Assembly: GCA_017633115.1 (NCBI GenBank)
Contig: JAGBPZ010000167.1
Span: forward strand, 1 to 58,864
Direction of reading: 5' to 3'
Source: Erysipelotrichaceae bacterium
GTDB lineage: Bacteria; Bacillota_I; Bacilli_A; Erysipelotrichales; Coprobacillaceae
DNA length: 58,864 nucleotides
The first letter of the stretch is position 1. Each line of letters starts with the position of its first letter. The notes beneath the pieces were generated by a model. The model saw nothing but the letters and a program-made list of their open reading frames with translations. It did not search any database and had not been told where the DNA came from. Of this stretch, positions 36,558 through 44,253 are shown piece by piece. Both the position numbers and the translations under genes were made by a program.

Positions 36558-36707
36558 ATGTCATTATTAGACTTACTTATTACTGCAATCGTCATTTTTG
36601 CGGTTGTTAAATCTATTTCTTATCTCATTAGAGATCATCGTTCAGGATGTGGTGGTTATTGCGCCGCCTGTCCCCATAAATGTCAACAGGTGAAGAAAAA
36701 AGCATGA
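36558..36707 (+). CDS. FeoB-associated Cys-rich membrane protein
   Basis: A 49-residue protein begins with ATG 36558 after AAAGGAG, 12 bases past feoB. It has one N-terminal membrane span (LLDLLITAIVIFAVV) followed by a Cys-rich tail, CGGYCAACPHKC, as in the FeoB_associated family. It probably helps FeoB function or receives iron at the membrane; the role is not established. The next gene starts inside its stop codon (ATGA overlap), so the three feo genes are coupled. Confidence 0.9.
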   Translation: MSLLDLLITAIVIFAVVKSISYLIRDHRSGCGGYCAACPHKCQQVKKKA

Positions 36708-37069
36708 TCAATATCCTTATCATCATTGCCCTTGTCTGTGGCATCGGTTGCGCAATAGTTATAGCCTATCAGCGTTATCGCAAAGGCAGTGCCTGTTGTG
36801 GCGAACATGAAGAAACAGTTGCCAGAGTTATGCCTGGTGACCGTAATAAAAAGCACTATCCTTATAAAGCGATTCTGAACATTGGTGGTATGACCTGTGA
36901 AAATTGTGCTATCAGAGTTGAAAATGCTTTAAACAGTTTACCTGATGTACTGGCGAACGTTGATATTGCCACTAAAAAGGCAACAGTTTTGACGAAAGAA
37001 CCGTTAGATGAACAATCAATTCGTGATGCTATTAGTCAGGCGGGTTATATCGTCATGTCAATTGAATAA
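36704..37069 (+). CDS. Membrane-anchored heavy-metal-associated (HMA) domain protein
   Basis: The 121-residue protein has an N-terminal membrane span (about 3-22) and a soluble HMA domain at about 52-121 with the metal-binding loop GGMTCENC (Cys65, Cys68). A linker carries CCGEHEE, a possible second site. HMA domains bind Cu+ or similar soft metals. In this operon with FeoB it may serve iron or copper handling (inference). The start ATG overlaps the stop of the Cys-rich gene by 4 bases. Confidence 0.85.
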   Translation: MINILIIIALVCGIGCAIVIAYQRYRKGSACCGEHEETVARVMPGDRNKKHYPYKAILNIGGMTCENCAIRVENALNSLPDVLANVDIATKKATVLTKEPLDEQSIRDAISQAGYIVMSIE

Positions 37070-37078
37070 CTCACATAA

Positions 37079-37118
37079 AAATACCGATCTGATTACTCAA
37101 TCAAATCGGTATTTTTTA
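37079..37118. terminator. Bidirectional terminator (feo operon / Na-Pi transporter)
   Basis: The stem ATACCGAT/ATCGGTAT (37081-37088, 37105-37112), extended by GATT/AATC, is flanked by A-run and T-run on both sides. Confidence 0.88.
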
Positions 37119-38921
37119 TTCATTCTTATTACTAGCTTCTAAACGTTCCATGTATTCGTTATAGGTGATATCATGAGCCATCTTAAAGCTGTCCTCTCGA
37201 CTTTCAAAAAGCTTTTCAAGATAATCATCGTTGATGGTTAAAAGTTCAGCTCCAACACGGTCAATAATGGCTAAAGCAACGTTCGTACAGTTGTCCGAAA
37301 TACGTTCCATATTACCTAAAAGCTCCATGAACCCTACACCAGAATTGGCATCACACTCGCCTGAACTTAAGCGATCAAGATGCGTACTCTTCATCTTTGC
37401 TACCATTTCGTCTACAACTTCTTCTAATGGTTCAATTGCAAAGGCTGATTCAAGATCACGTTTTTTGAATGATTGTTCTGTTTCATTTAAAATGCGTTCA
37501 ATCAAATCAATCAATACTTTCAATTCTGCCTTGGCATTCTTTGAGAATACATTGCCTCGTTCATTCATCATCTGAGCAATCTCACCGATATTCATCGCAT
37601 GATCGCCTAGTCGTTCAAATTCCGAAACAATACGATAGTAAGCATTGAGGATAATCGAGTTATCCGGTGATAAAGCATTTGCTGCTAAGGCTCCCAAATA
37701 ATGGATCAGTGATTCACAGAATAAATCGATATTGTCTTCCTCTTCTACCAGAGTATTCAAGACAGTCTCATCAAACTGATCAAGTAAAGATAAACCGCGA
37801 CGATAGTTCGCTCGCGCCACATCATACATTTCTGATAACAAGTCATAACAACTACGAAGTGCTAAGGCTGGAGTCGCAAAGAACTGTGGGTTGAGAGCAT
37901 CCAGCTTTTCCTGATAAGGGTTGACTTCGCGTGCTTTGTCCTTAACCAAACGTTTCGATAAGTCGCGACAGCGATTAATAAACGGTAATGCTATGATGGC
38001 AGGAATCAGGTTGAAAACCGTATTCATATTGGCAATTGAACCCGAATTAACGACGTTATCCCAAAGTCCATTGATGACACCGGTTTGTCGCAAAATAAAG
38101 ATACCAGCAAATATACAAGTAATCTTTATAATATTGAAAAGCACATTGACGACACCAACGCGTTGCTGGTCAGGCGGTGCACCAATAGAACAGACTATAT
38201 AAGTTGTTGCACAGTCGCCAAGATAGATACCAATGATAACAGAATAAACAGTAGAAAATGTTAAAGTACCTGTAACTGCAATAGCCTGCAGGATACCTAC
38301 AGAAGCTGATGCACTTTGAAGTATGAATGCCATTACTGCACCTGCCATAAAGCCGAGTGCAGGATTAGCATCAAAAGCGGTAAACAGTCTTGTAAAGACT
38401 CCTGTTTCCCTTAAAGAATCAACTGCTCCTGTCATTGTCATCAAACCCATAAAGAGAATACCAAAGCCCATAAAAATCGTACCAAGAGTTCTTGAATTAT
38501 TGAACTTCAAAAACTTGATACAAATAATACCACCAATCAAAGCCACTGGTGCGAGTGTAGACGGATTAAATAATTGCAACCATGAAGCTGAGCCAGAATT
38601 AATATCCATTAAACGGATAATCTGACCTGTCACTGTGGTACCAACGTTCGCCCCTACAATAATACCTAGTGATTGATCCAATGTGATAATGCCAGCAGCC
38701 ACCAAACCTGACGTAATGACAATTGTCGCCTTAGATGACTGAATGAGCGCTGTCACCAACAGTCCCAGAAGAAAAGCTTTAAAAACATTATTTGTGACTT
38801 GTTCCATCAAACGTTTCAAATTGCCAGAAGAGCTTTGCTTTAGGCCATCGCCCATGAGCTCCATACCAAAAAGAAACATCGCTAAGCCGCCAAGCAAACT
38901 CAGCAAATCAAATATGCTCAT
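37116..38921 (-). CDS. Na/Pi cotransporter with a PhoU-like domain
   Basis: The 601-residue protein has an N-terminal NptA/YjbB-type membrane region (about 1-310) containing the paired QSS motifs TALIQSSKATIVITSGLV and AFILQSASASVGI. A cytoplasmic PhoU-like helical domain follows (about 335-590). It is expected to move phosphate with sodium; E. coli YjbB works as an exporter, so direction is open. No pho box is recognised. It is a single-gene unit. Confidence 0.93.
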   Translation of the reverse strand: MSIFDLLSLLGGLAMFLFGMELMGDGLKQSSSGNLKRLMEQVTNNVFKAFLLGLLVTALIQSSKATIVITSGLVAAGIITLDQSLGIIVGANVGTTVTGQIIRLMDINSGSASWLQLFNPSTLAPVALIGGIICIKFLKFNNSRTLGTIFMGFGILFMGLMTMTGAVDSLRETGVFTRLFTAFDANPALGFMAGAVMAFILQSASASVGILQAIAVTGTLTFSTVYSVIIGIYLGDCATTYIVCSIGAPPDQQRVGVVNVLFNIIKITCIFAGIFILRQTGVINGLWDNVVNSGSIANMNTVFNLIPAIIALPFINRCRDLSKRLVKDKAREVNPYQEKLDALNPQFFATPALALRSCYDLLSEMYDVARANYRRGLSLLDQFDETVLNTLVEEEDNIDLFCESLIHYLGALAANALSPDNSIILNAYYRIVSEFERLGDHAMNIGEIAQMMNERGNVFSKNAKAELKVLIDLIERILNETEQSFKKRDLESAFAIEPLEEVVDEMVAKMKSTHLDRLSSGECDANSGVGFMELLGNMERISDNCTNVALAIIDRVGAELLTINDDYLEKLFESREDSFKMAHDITYNEYMERLEASNKNE

Positions 38922-39097
38922 ACTATTTATCTCCTTAAATTGAGGTTCATAGATTTATTATATACGAAACATGTTAAATATTCTTAGTAAAAATGACATA
39001 AATAGATAGATAAATGTTAAATTATTGTGAAATAAATTGTTTTAAAATATTTAAATCCTAGAAACCTCTCTTTTTCAAGCCATCAAAAATGCATGAT

Positions 39098-39128
39098 ATA
39101 AAAAAAGTATACCCCTGAGGGTATACCA
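39098..39128 (-). terminator. Terminator of the YegP gene
   Basis: The perfect 8-bp stem GTATACCC/GGGTATAC (39107-39114, 39119-39126) with a CTGA loop precedes a run of T on the minus strand. Confidence 0.9.
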
Positions 39129-39135
39129 GTTATGA

Positions 39136-39507
39136 TTAGTCTTCAAACTCTGTAGGTGCATCAACAACGTTCTTTTTAACTGAATTGACACCATTGACAC
39201 ATGCTTTCATTGTTTTATAACCTTCACTGACAGCAATGATCTGACCATTTCTTGCTTTCAGACGGAAACGGAATTCACCTCTTTTATCCGTATAAAGTTC
39301 AAATTTTGGATTCTTTTCAACCGCAAATCCTTCAACAGTCTGATCTTCTACAGCAGCGATTGGTGCATTTCTTGCAACTGAAGCAATACCCTTCTTAGTA
39401 GAAGCTAAACTATTATACACTTCACTATCTGCAATGACCTGACCATTAGTAGCTTTTAATACAAATTTAGTACCAGTTTTTGTTTTTTTAATGACAAATT
39501 TACCCAT
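39136..39507 (-). CDS. YegP/DUF1508-type tandem-repeat protein
   Basis: The 123-residue soluble protein has two DUF1508 units, each with the motif KFVLKATNGQVIADSEVY (about 14-31) or RFRLKARNGQIIAVSEGY (about 79-96). The family has no settled function. AAAGGAG precedes ATG 39507. It has its own terminator and a 200-base upstream gap shared with the divergent pepD. Confidence 0.88.
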   Translation of the reverse strand: MGKFVIKKTKTGTKFVLKATNGQVIADSEVYNSLASTKKGIASVARNAPIAAVEDQTVEGFAVEKNPKFELYTDKRGEFRFRLKARNGQIIAVSEGYKTMKACVNGVNSVKKNVVDAPTEFED

Positions 39508-39708
39508 ATATTATCTCCTTTCCAATAACCTTTTATATCTCTAATTTTATTATAGACATCACTTAAAATAATTGAAAAGAAATTCATAGGTTTTTAAAAA
39601 TTTCGTTTGTCTATATCTTCCTACACTACCTTATACAGCATGCAAATATATGGCATCATTTTCAAAAAATGTGTAAAATAAAAGTAGTGTTTTAGGAGGA
39701 ATTAAATT

Positions 39709-41169
39709 ATGGGATGCACTACTATTCTCGTGGGCAAAAACGCATCATACGATGGCTCAACAATAATTGCCCGCAATGATGACGCACCTGCAGGCAACTA
39801 TATGCCTAAGAAGTTTATCGTTGTTAATCCAGATGAACAGCCTCGTCATTACAAATCTGTTCTCTCACATGTTGAAATAGAATTACCAGATCAGCCATTG
39901 CGCTATACCTGCATGCCAAACGCAGTAGATGGTGAAGGCATCTGGGCAGCAACTGGTGTTAATGAACTCAATGTTGGCATGACTGCCACAGAAACAATCA
40001 CTTCCAATGAGCGTGTTTTAGGCGCTGACCCGCTGGTTATTTATGACAAGGAAGCCGAACAACCAGGTGGCATCGGTGAAGAAGATATTGTATTGATTAC
40101 TTTGCCATATATTCGTTCAGCTCGTGAAGGTGTTAAACGTCTTGGTCACCTGCTTGAAACTTATGGCACTTATGAAATGAACGGTATCGCTTTCCAGGAT
40201 GTCAATGAAATTTGGTGGTTAGAAACAATTGGCGGTCATCACTGGATGGCTAAACGTGTTCCTGATGATCACTATGTCGTCATGCCAAATCAGCAAGGTA
40301 TAGATGAGTTTGATCTTGATGATGCTTTTGGTCCTCAAGTCAACCATATGTGTTCAGCAGATTTACGTGAGTTTATCGTTGATAATCACTTAGATCTTAA
40401 CTTAGATGGACACTGTAATCCAAGATGGATTTTTGGTTCTCACAATGAATCCGACCATATCTATAATACACCTCGTGCCTGGTATATCGAACGTTACTTC
40501 AATCCCCGCACTTATCGTTGGGATGGTGAGCAGGCAGATTATATGCCTGAATCCAATGATATTCCATGGATGCTTGTACCAGAGCATAAGTTGACTGTCG
40601 AAGATATCAAATTTGCTTTATCATCTCATTTCCAGGGAACACCATATGATCCTTATGACAAAGGTCCACTTTCCAACAAATATCGCAGCGTCGGCGTTAA
40701 CCGTACAGACTTTCTTGGTCTCATTCAAATGCGTCCTTATGGTGCCGAAGAATGTCAGGCAATTCAATGGATTGCAGTAGGCTCAAATGTCTTTAATACC
40801 CTTGTCCCATTCTATACAAATGTCACCACAACACCGGACTATGTCGCCAATACTAATGGCACTGTCTCAACTGAAAATTTCTATTGGAGTACCCGTTTGA
40901 TTGGTGCATTAGCTGATGCTTCATTTGCTTCATGTCATATTCATATCGAACGTTATCAAATGATGGTTATGTCAAAAGCTCATGCACTTCTTAATAAATA
41001 TGATACAATTCTTAAAGAAACACCTGTTGATAAGCGTCAGGCAGTTTGTATAGAAGCAAATCAGAAGATCGCAGATATGTTAAAAGAAGAAACCACAAAA
41101 GTTCTTGACAAAGTACTTTATGAACGCAGTTGTCAGATGAAAAATGCATTTGCCCGTTCAGATGCATAA
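39709..41169 (+). CDS. pepD: C69-family dipeptidase (PepD-like)
   Basis: The 486-residue Ntn-hydrolase cleaves dipeptides. The catalytic Cys is residue 3 (MGCTTILVGKNASYDGST), so a short two-residue propeptide must be removed; RNDDA is also conserved. WWLETIGGHHWMAKRVPDD and GSHNESDH fit PepD. No signal peptide is seen, so it is cytoplasmic. AGGAGGA precedes the ATG at 39709. luxS follows 10 bases after the stop, forming an operon. Confidence 0.92.
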   Translation: MGCTTILVGKNASYDGSTIIARNDDAPAGNYMPKKFIVVNPDEQPRHYKSVLSHVEIELPDQPLRYTCMPNAVDGEGIWAATGVNELNVGMTATETITSNERVLGADPLVIYDKEAEQPGGIGEEDIVLITLPYIRSAREGVKRLGHLLETYGTYEMNGIAFQDVNEIWWLETIGGHHWMAKRVPDDHYVVMPNQQGIDEFDLDDAFGPQVNHMCSADLREFIVDNHLDLNLDGHCNPRWIFGSHNESDHIYNTPRAWYIERYFNPRTYRWDGEQADYMPESNDIPWMLVPEHKLTVEDIKFALSSHFQGTPYDPYDKGPLSNKYRSVGVNRTDFLGLIQMRPYGAEECQAIQWIAVGSNVFNTLVPFYTNVTTTPDYVANTNGTVSTENFYWSTRLIGALADASFASCHIHIERYQMMVMSKAHALLNKYDTILKETPVDKRQAVCIEANQKIADMLKEETTKVLDKVLYERSCQMKNAFARSDA

Positions 41170-41179
41170 GGAGACTATT

Positions 41180-41626
41180 ATGGAAAGAATCGCCAGCTTT
41201 TCTGTCGACCATACCAAACTAAAAAAAGGTATTTATGTATCCCGTGTTGATGATGATCTTATTACCTGGGATATTCGTATGACAGAACCAAACAACGAAC
41301 CTTACATTGATCCAAAAGCATCACACACCATTGAACATATTGGGGCAACACTTTTAAGAAATGGGATCTACAAAGATCATATTATTTATTTTGGTCCCAT
41401 GGGTTGTCTAACAGGATTCTACCTTATTACCCGTAACTTGTCTGAAGAGCAAGTCATCCCAATGGTCAAAGATGTAATGCGACAGATTTCTCAGTGGAGT
41501 CAAACTATTCCTGGTGCCAAGGCTGAGGAATGTGGTAACTACACTTATATGAATTTAGAAGGTGCTAAATCAGCTGCCAGACATTTTATTGAAGCTGATT
41601 TGGAATTCAAATATCATTACCTCTAG
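41180..41626 (+). CDS. luxS: S-ribosylhomocysteine lyase LuxS
   Basis: The 148-residue metalloenzyme converts S-ribosylhomocysteine to homocysteine and DPD, the AI-2 precursor. The metal site HTIEH is at residues 49-53, FGPMGCLTGFY includes the conserved Cys76, and the third metal ligand is Cys118 in EECGNY. ATG 41180 follows AAGGAG; the open frame upstream from 41144 overlaps pepD and is rejected. It is the second gene of the pepD-luxS operon. Confidence 0.97.
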   Translation: MERIASFSVDHTKLKKGIYVSRVDDDLITWDIRMTEPNNEPYIDPKASHTIEHIGATLLRNGIYKDHIIYFGPMGCLTGFYLITRNLSEEQVIPMVKDVMRQISQWSQTIPGAKAEECGNYTYMNLEGAKSAARHFIEADLEFKYHYL

Positions 41627-41656
41627 GTTATGACAATCTTAATCGTACAATAATGA

Positions 41657-41702
41657 ATAAAGCCATATCATTGTCATTATGGGCAACGATATGGCTTTTA
41701 TG
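41657..41702 (+). terminator. pepD-luxS terminator
   Basis: An 11-bp stem (41659-41669 with 41688-41698), extended by TTG/CAA after one mismatch, is followed by TTTT. Confidence 0.8.
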
Positions 41703-41727
41703 ATTCACTATGTGTGGTGTAGGGTAA

Positions 41728-41878
41728 CAAAAAAGATGGTCAAGCCATCTAAAAAAGAGGTAGAGGACTATACATGATTATATACAGGCAAAGCGTTATT
41801 CAAGAGTTAATACATTAATGACCGTATAGTCCTCAGTTGTGTCTATGAGAACGTTATTATTCTCACACACATATCTTA
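41728..41878 (-). ncRNA. Candidate stand-alone structured RNA of unknown class
   Basis: The minus strand between the LysR gene and luxS encodes no protein but folds into three ordered elements. The first is a 5' hairpin (41838-41870, arms GTGAGAA and TTCTCAT). The second is a long hairpin closed by an 11-bp perfect stem GAGGACTATAC/GTATAGTCCTC (41763-41773 with 41823-41833). The third is a terminator hairpin AGATGG/CCATCT (41734-41750) with a T-run. A possible -10 (TAAGAT) lies just upstream of the first hairpin. LysR has its own terminator, so this may be an independent transcript. I do not recognise the fold. Confidence 0.45.
41730..41755 (-). terminator. Terminator of the candidate RNA
   Basis: AGATGG and CCATCT (41734-41739, 41745-41750) with a 5-base loop are followed by a run of T on the minus strand. 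Confidence 0.7.
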
Positions 41879-41915
41879 CCATGTTTCAAATCATTGAAAA
41901 ATAGGCAAATCTAAA

Positions 41916-41945
41916 ATAGAGCTATAACTTTTTAGTTATAGCTAA
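41916..41945 (-). terminator. Terminator of the LysR gene
   Basis: The perfect 10-bp stem AGCTATAACT/AGTTATAGCT (41920-41929, 41934-41943) includes the LysR stop codon. The T-tract on the minus strand is short, so termination may be partial. Confidence 0.6.
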
Positions 41946-42871
41946 CAATCAATTTGTTCAAGTTCTTCCTCTATACATTGTAAATAGAGTTTTTCATAGC
42001 TATTTAATGTATGGTCTTCAGGATAAAGGAGAATATCAGCACCTTTTAGTTCATAATCTTGACAAGCAACAGTGACCAGATTGTGTTCTCTTAAGTATTC
42101 ACGAGGTGGAGGTGAAGTCCAAAAGAAAGCATTATTAAATGTGCTTAAGGTGATGGCAATTGACATACGGTCGTGAACTTTGATAATACGTTGAATGCCA
42201 GCCATTTCAACAAAAGATTCTAAAAATGCGATACGATCATCTGAATAACGAATGTCATTGTGCAAGACTTCAATCTGATTTTTTAAATCTGCCAAATATA
42301 ATGATTTCTTTTTTGCAAGAGGATTGTTCTGCGACATTAACACAACTTTCGTATATTCACGTAAGACTTGAAACTTTAAACGCTTATTTTTCGCTATATT
42401 CCTATAAAAAGATATTTCATGGTCATATAAGCGAATAATGCCCAAATCATATTGCCCTGACACAACAAGATTCATCGTTTCAGTTGTATCAGTCTCATGA
42501 TAAACAATACGTGCTGAATCATGCAGCATATCAGATTTTTTAAGGAAGCAAAAGAAGGCATTAGATGTATAGATTGAGGTAATGCTGGCAAGTGAAAAAT
42601 ACCTTGGACTTTCGTGTTTACCTTTACTCATATGCTGAAGATCTTCGAACTGATCAACAAGATTATGGATCTTTTTGATTGCGAGGCGCCCCTTCTGAGT
42701 GACAACAACACCTTTATTTGAGCGTTCAAAAATCCTTGTATCAAGTTCTTTTTCGATATCATGAATGACCTTGGATAAATATGGCTGTGTCATATAAAGT
42801 GATTCAGCCGCTTTGGATATCGATCCCTGACGTTCGACCTCAAGAATATATTTCAAGTGTTCTACATTCAT
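41942..42871 (-). CDS. LysR-family transcriptional regulator
   Basis: The 309-residue protein has an N-terminal winged HTH (about 1-62, GSISKAAESLYMTQPYLSKV) and a LysR substrate-binding domain (about 90-300). The effector is unknown. ATG 42871 is 7 bases from AGGAGG and preferred to the ATG at 42877, which is almost inside it. LysR regulators often control a divergent neighbour, but the next item upstream is tRNA-Leu, so the target is not evident. Confidence 0.92.
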   Translation of the reverse strand: MNVEHLKYILEVERQGSISKAAESLYMTQPYLSKVIHDIEKELDTRIFERSNKGVVVTQKGRLAIKKIHNLVDQFEDLQHMSKGKHESPRYFSLASITSIYTSNAFFCFLKKSDMLHDSARIVYHETDTTETMNLVVSGQYDLGIIRLYDHEISFYRNIAKNKRLKFQVLREYTKVVLMSQNNPLAKKKSLYLADLKNQIEVLHNDIRYSDDRIAFLESFVEMAGIQRIIKVHDRMSIAITLSTFNNAFFWTSPPPREYLREHNLVTVACQDYELKGADILLYPEDHTLNSYEKLYLQCIEEELEQIDC

Positions 42872-42998
42872 ATCCATTCCTCCTCACTTCTCCATTTAAT
42901 CAAATATCAGCTGTTTTCTCAAGTCTAACCCGTTCTATCATAACAAAAATGATATAAGTTTACAGTGACTGCTCAAAAGCCATTATCACCAATTCTTA

Positions 42999-43028
42999 TT
43001 GACAAACAAAATAATAATGGGGTACAAT
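42999..43028 (+). promoter_or_regulatory. tRNA-Leu promoter
   Basis: TTGACA (42999-43004) and TACAAT (43023-43028) with an 18-base spacer lie 20 bases before the tRNA. Confidence 0.85.
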
Positions 43029-43047
43029 AGACACGCATTCAAAAAGT

Positions 43048-43131
43048 GCTCAGGTGGTGGAACGGTAGACACGCTGGTTTCAGGTACCAGTGGCTTGTGC
43101 CGTGTGGGTTCAAATCCCATCCTGAGCACCA
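43048..43131 (+). tRNA. tRNA-Leu (CAG)
   Basis: The class II cloverleaf has acceptor GCTCAGG/CCTGAGC, an anticodon stem CTGGT/ACCAG around loop TTCAGGT with CAG, a long variable arm (TGGC-TTGT-GCCG), and T loop GTTCAAAT. The 3' CCA is encoded. Confidence 0.97.
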
Positions 43132-43164
43132 TTTTTTATTTATAAACAAAGTCATAAAAATGTT

Positions 43165-43194
43165 AAAAGCGTTGATAATTTCAACGCTTTTTTG
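43165..43194 (+). terminator. tRNA-Leu terminator
   Basis: A perfect 11-bp stem (43165-43175 with 43181-43191) runs straight into a T-run. Confidence 0.88.
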
Positions 43195-43361
43195 TTAGCT
43201 TCAGGTTCTGCATTTATCTTGTATTAGAATTTTTGATAGTTTGTTTGTTCTATATAAAAAAATAATAGAAGTATTCATCGCAGCTGTAGAAACAAAAATT
43301 CACTCAGAGTTACAGAGAGTTCCTCCCAGATACTCTTTTAGATTATTTTTATCAAATTTTA
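43195..43361. other. Intergenic stretch without recognised feature
   Basis: Between the tRNA-Leu terminator and the HTH operator I see no gene, RNA consensus or notable repeat. The sequence is AT-rich. Confidence 0.5.
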
Positions 43362-43425
43362 TGTAAAGTTAACTTGACATTATTATTAACTGGGAGTATG
43401 ATGATAGTGTAAAGTAAGCTTTACA
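43362..43425 (+). promoter_or_regulatory. Promoter and operator of the HTH/membrane-protein operon
   Basis: A consensus promoter TTGACA (43374-43379) / TATGAT (43397-43402), 17-base spacer, is bracketed by TGTAAAG sites. A half-site lies at 43362-43368 and a full palindrome TGTAAAG-N4-CTTTACA at 43408-43425, covering the start site. This is the classic layout for repression by the HTH protein encoded just downstream. Confidence 0.7.
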
Positions 43426-43440
43426 TAAAGAGGTGATATC

Positions 43441-43638
43441 GTGAAAAATAGAATCGAAGAAATAAGAACTCAAAAAGGCATTAAACAAGAAGAACTGGCG
43501 AAGCTAATGGGTGTATCACGTCAAACGATCAGCTCATTGGAAAATGGACGCTATAACCCTTCTATCATGCTTGCACATAAAATCGCCAAATATTTTGGTA
43601 TGACTATTGAAGAACTGTTTATATTCGAGGAGGATTAG
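43441..43638 (+). CDS. Small XRE-type repressor
   Basis: The 65-residue protein is a single HTH_3 domain (KNRIEEIRTQKGIKQEELAK, then GVSRQTISSLENGRYNPS). It starts with GTG 43441 after GAGGTGAT. It belongs to the group of small repressors that sit before a membrane-protein gene. The palindrome at its promoter suggests autoregulation. The next gene starts 2 bases after its stop. Confidence 0.93.
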   Translation: MKNRIEEIRTQKGIKQEELAKLMGVSRQTISSLENGRYNPSIMLAHKIAKYFGMTIEELFIFEED

Positions 43639-43640
43639 TT

Positions 43641-44048
43641 ATGAATAATAATCAAGCAAGAACCCTGTTAAGTATTTTTTGGATTATCTTAGGTATTGTC
43701 ATACTGACATTATCAGTCCTTGGCATTTTAAATAACACTCTATTTGGCGGAATGGGTGGAGCTCTTATTGCTGTTGGCTGCTTGCAGCTTTATCGTCATA
43801 TAAAATATAGCAGAGATGAAGACTACAAAGAGAGAATCGATATTGAAGTCAGTGATGAACGCAACAAATTTTTACGATTAAAGAGTTGGGCATGGGCAGG
43901 TTATATAACTGTTTTAGTCGAAGCAGTCGCTTCAATTATTGCCTATATCAGTAAACAAGTTCTGATTGGACAAATACTTTGTTATTCAATCTGTCTCATA
44001 ACTTTCACTTACTGGCTTTCTTATATGATTTTAAGCAGAAAATACTAA
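43641..44048 (+). CDS. Four-span membrane protein paired with the small HTH repressor
   Basis: The 135-residue protein has hydrophobic segments at about 9-29, 33-50, 85-105 and 110-130. A conserved-looking cytoplasmic loop carries EVSDERNKFLRLKS, as in DUF2178/DUF6442-like proteins coupled to XRE repressors. It may sense the membrane and signal to the repressor (inference). GAGGAGG lies before ATG 43641. Confidence 0.75.
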   Translation: MNNNQARTLLSIFWIILGIVILTLSVLGILNNTLFGGMGGALIAVGCLQLYRHIKYSRDEDYKERIDIEVSDERNKFLRLKSWAWAGYITVLVEAVASIIAYISKQVLIGQILCYSICLITFTYWLSYMILSRKY

Positions 44049-44055
44049 GTCATTT

Positions 44056-44090
44056 AATATAGGGAGTTTAATGCTCCCTATATTTTTATA
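44056..44090 (+). terminator. Terminator of the HTH operon
   Basis: The perfect 10-bp stem ATATAGGGAG/CTCCCTATAT (44057-44066, 44074-44083) is followed by a T-run. Confidence 0.88.
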
Positions 44091-44208
44091 TTAATACTTG
44101 TTATAAATGCGTAGAGATTAAATAAGCAGCAATACACTAAAGGCAGAGTTTCATCGTCTTAAATAGTCAAAAGGGAAAGTAGTCAGCCCCATTGTTTGCG
44201 CATTGTCT

Positions 44209-44236
44209 TTGCATAGATTCATTTCTCCATTATAAT
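44209..44236 (+). promoter_or_regulatory. ABC transporter promoter
   Basis: TTGCAT (44209-44214) and TATAAT (44231-44236), spacer 16, lie 17 bases before the ATG. The stretch 44091-44208 holds nothing recognised. Confidence 0.65.
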
Positions 44237-44253
44237 GAGTTTTGGAGGCTATT

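Noticed and set aside
41774-41818. A 14-codon plus-strand frame inside the RNA candidate, with an AGAGG before it
   Set aside because: Too short, with no downstream gene to control. The terminator direction favours the minus strand.
41728-41878. 6S RNA as the identity of the structured region
   Set aside because: The 5' and 3' ends do not pair around a central bubble; instead separate hairpins are seen.
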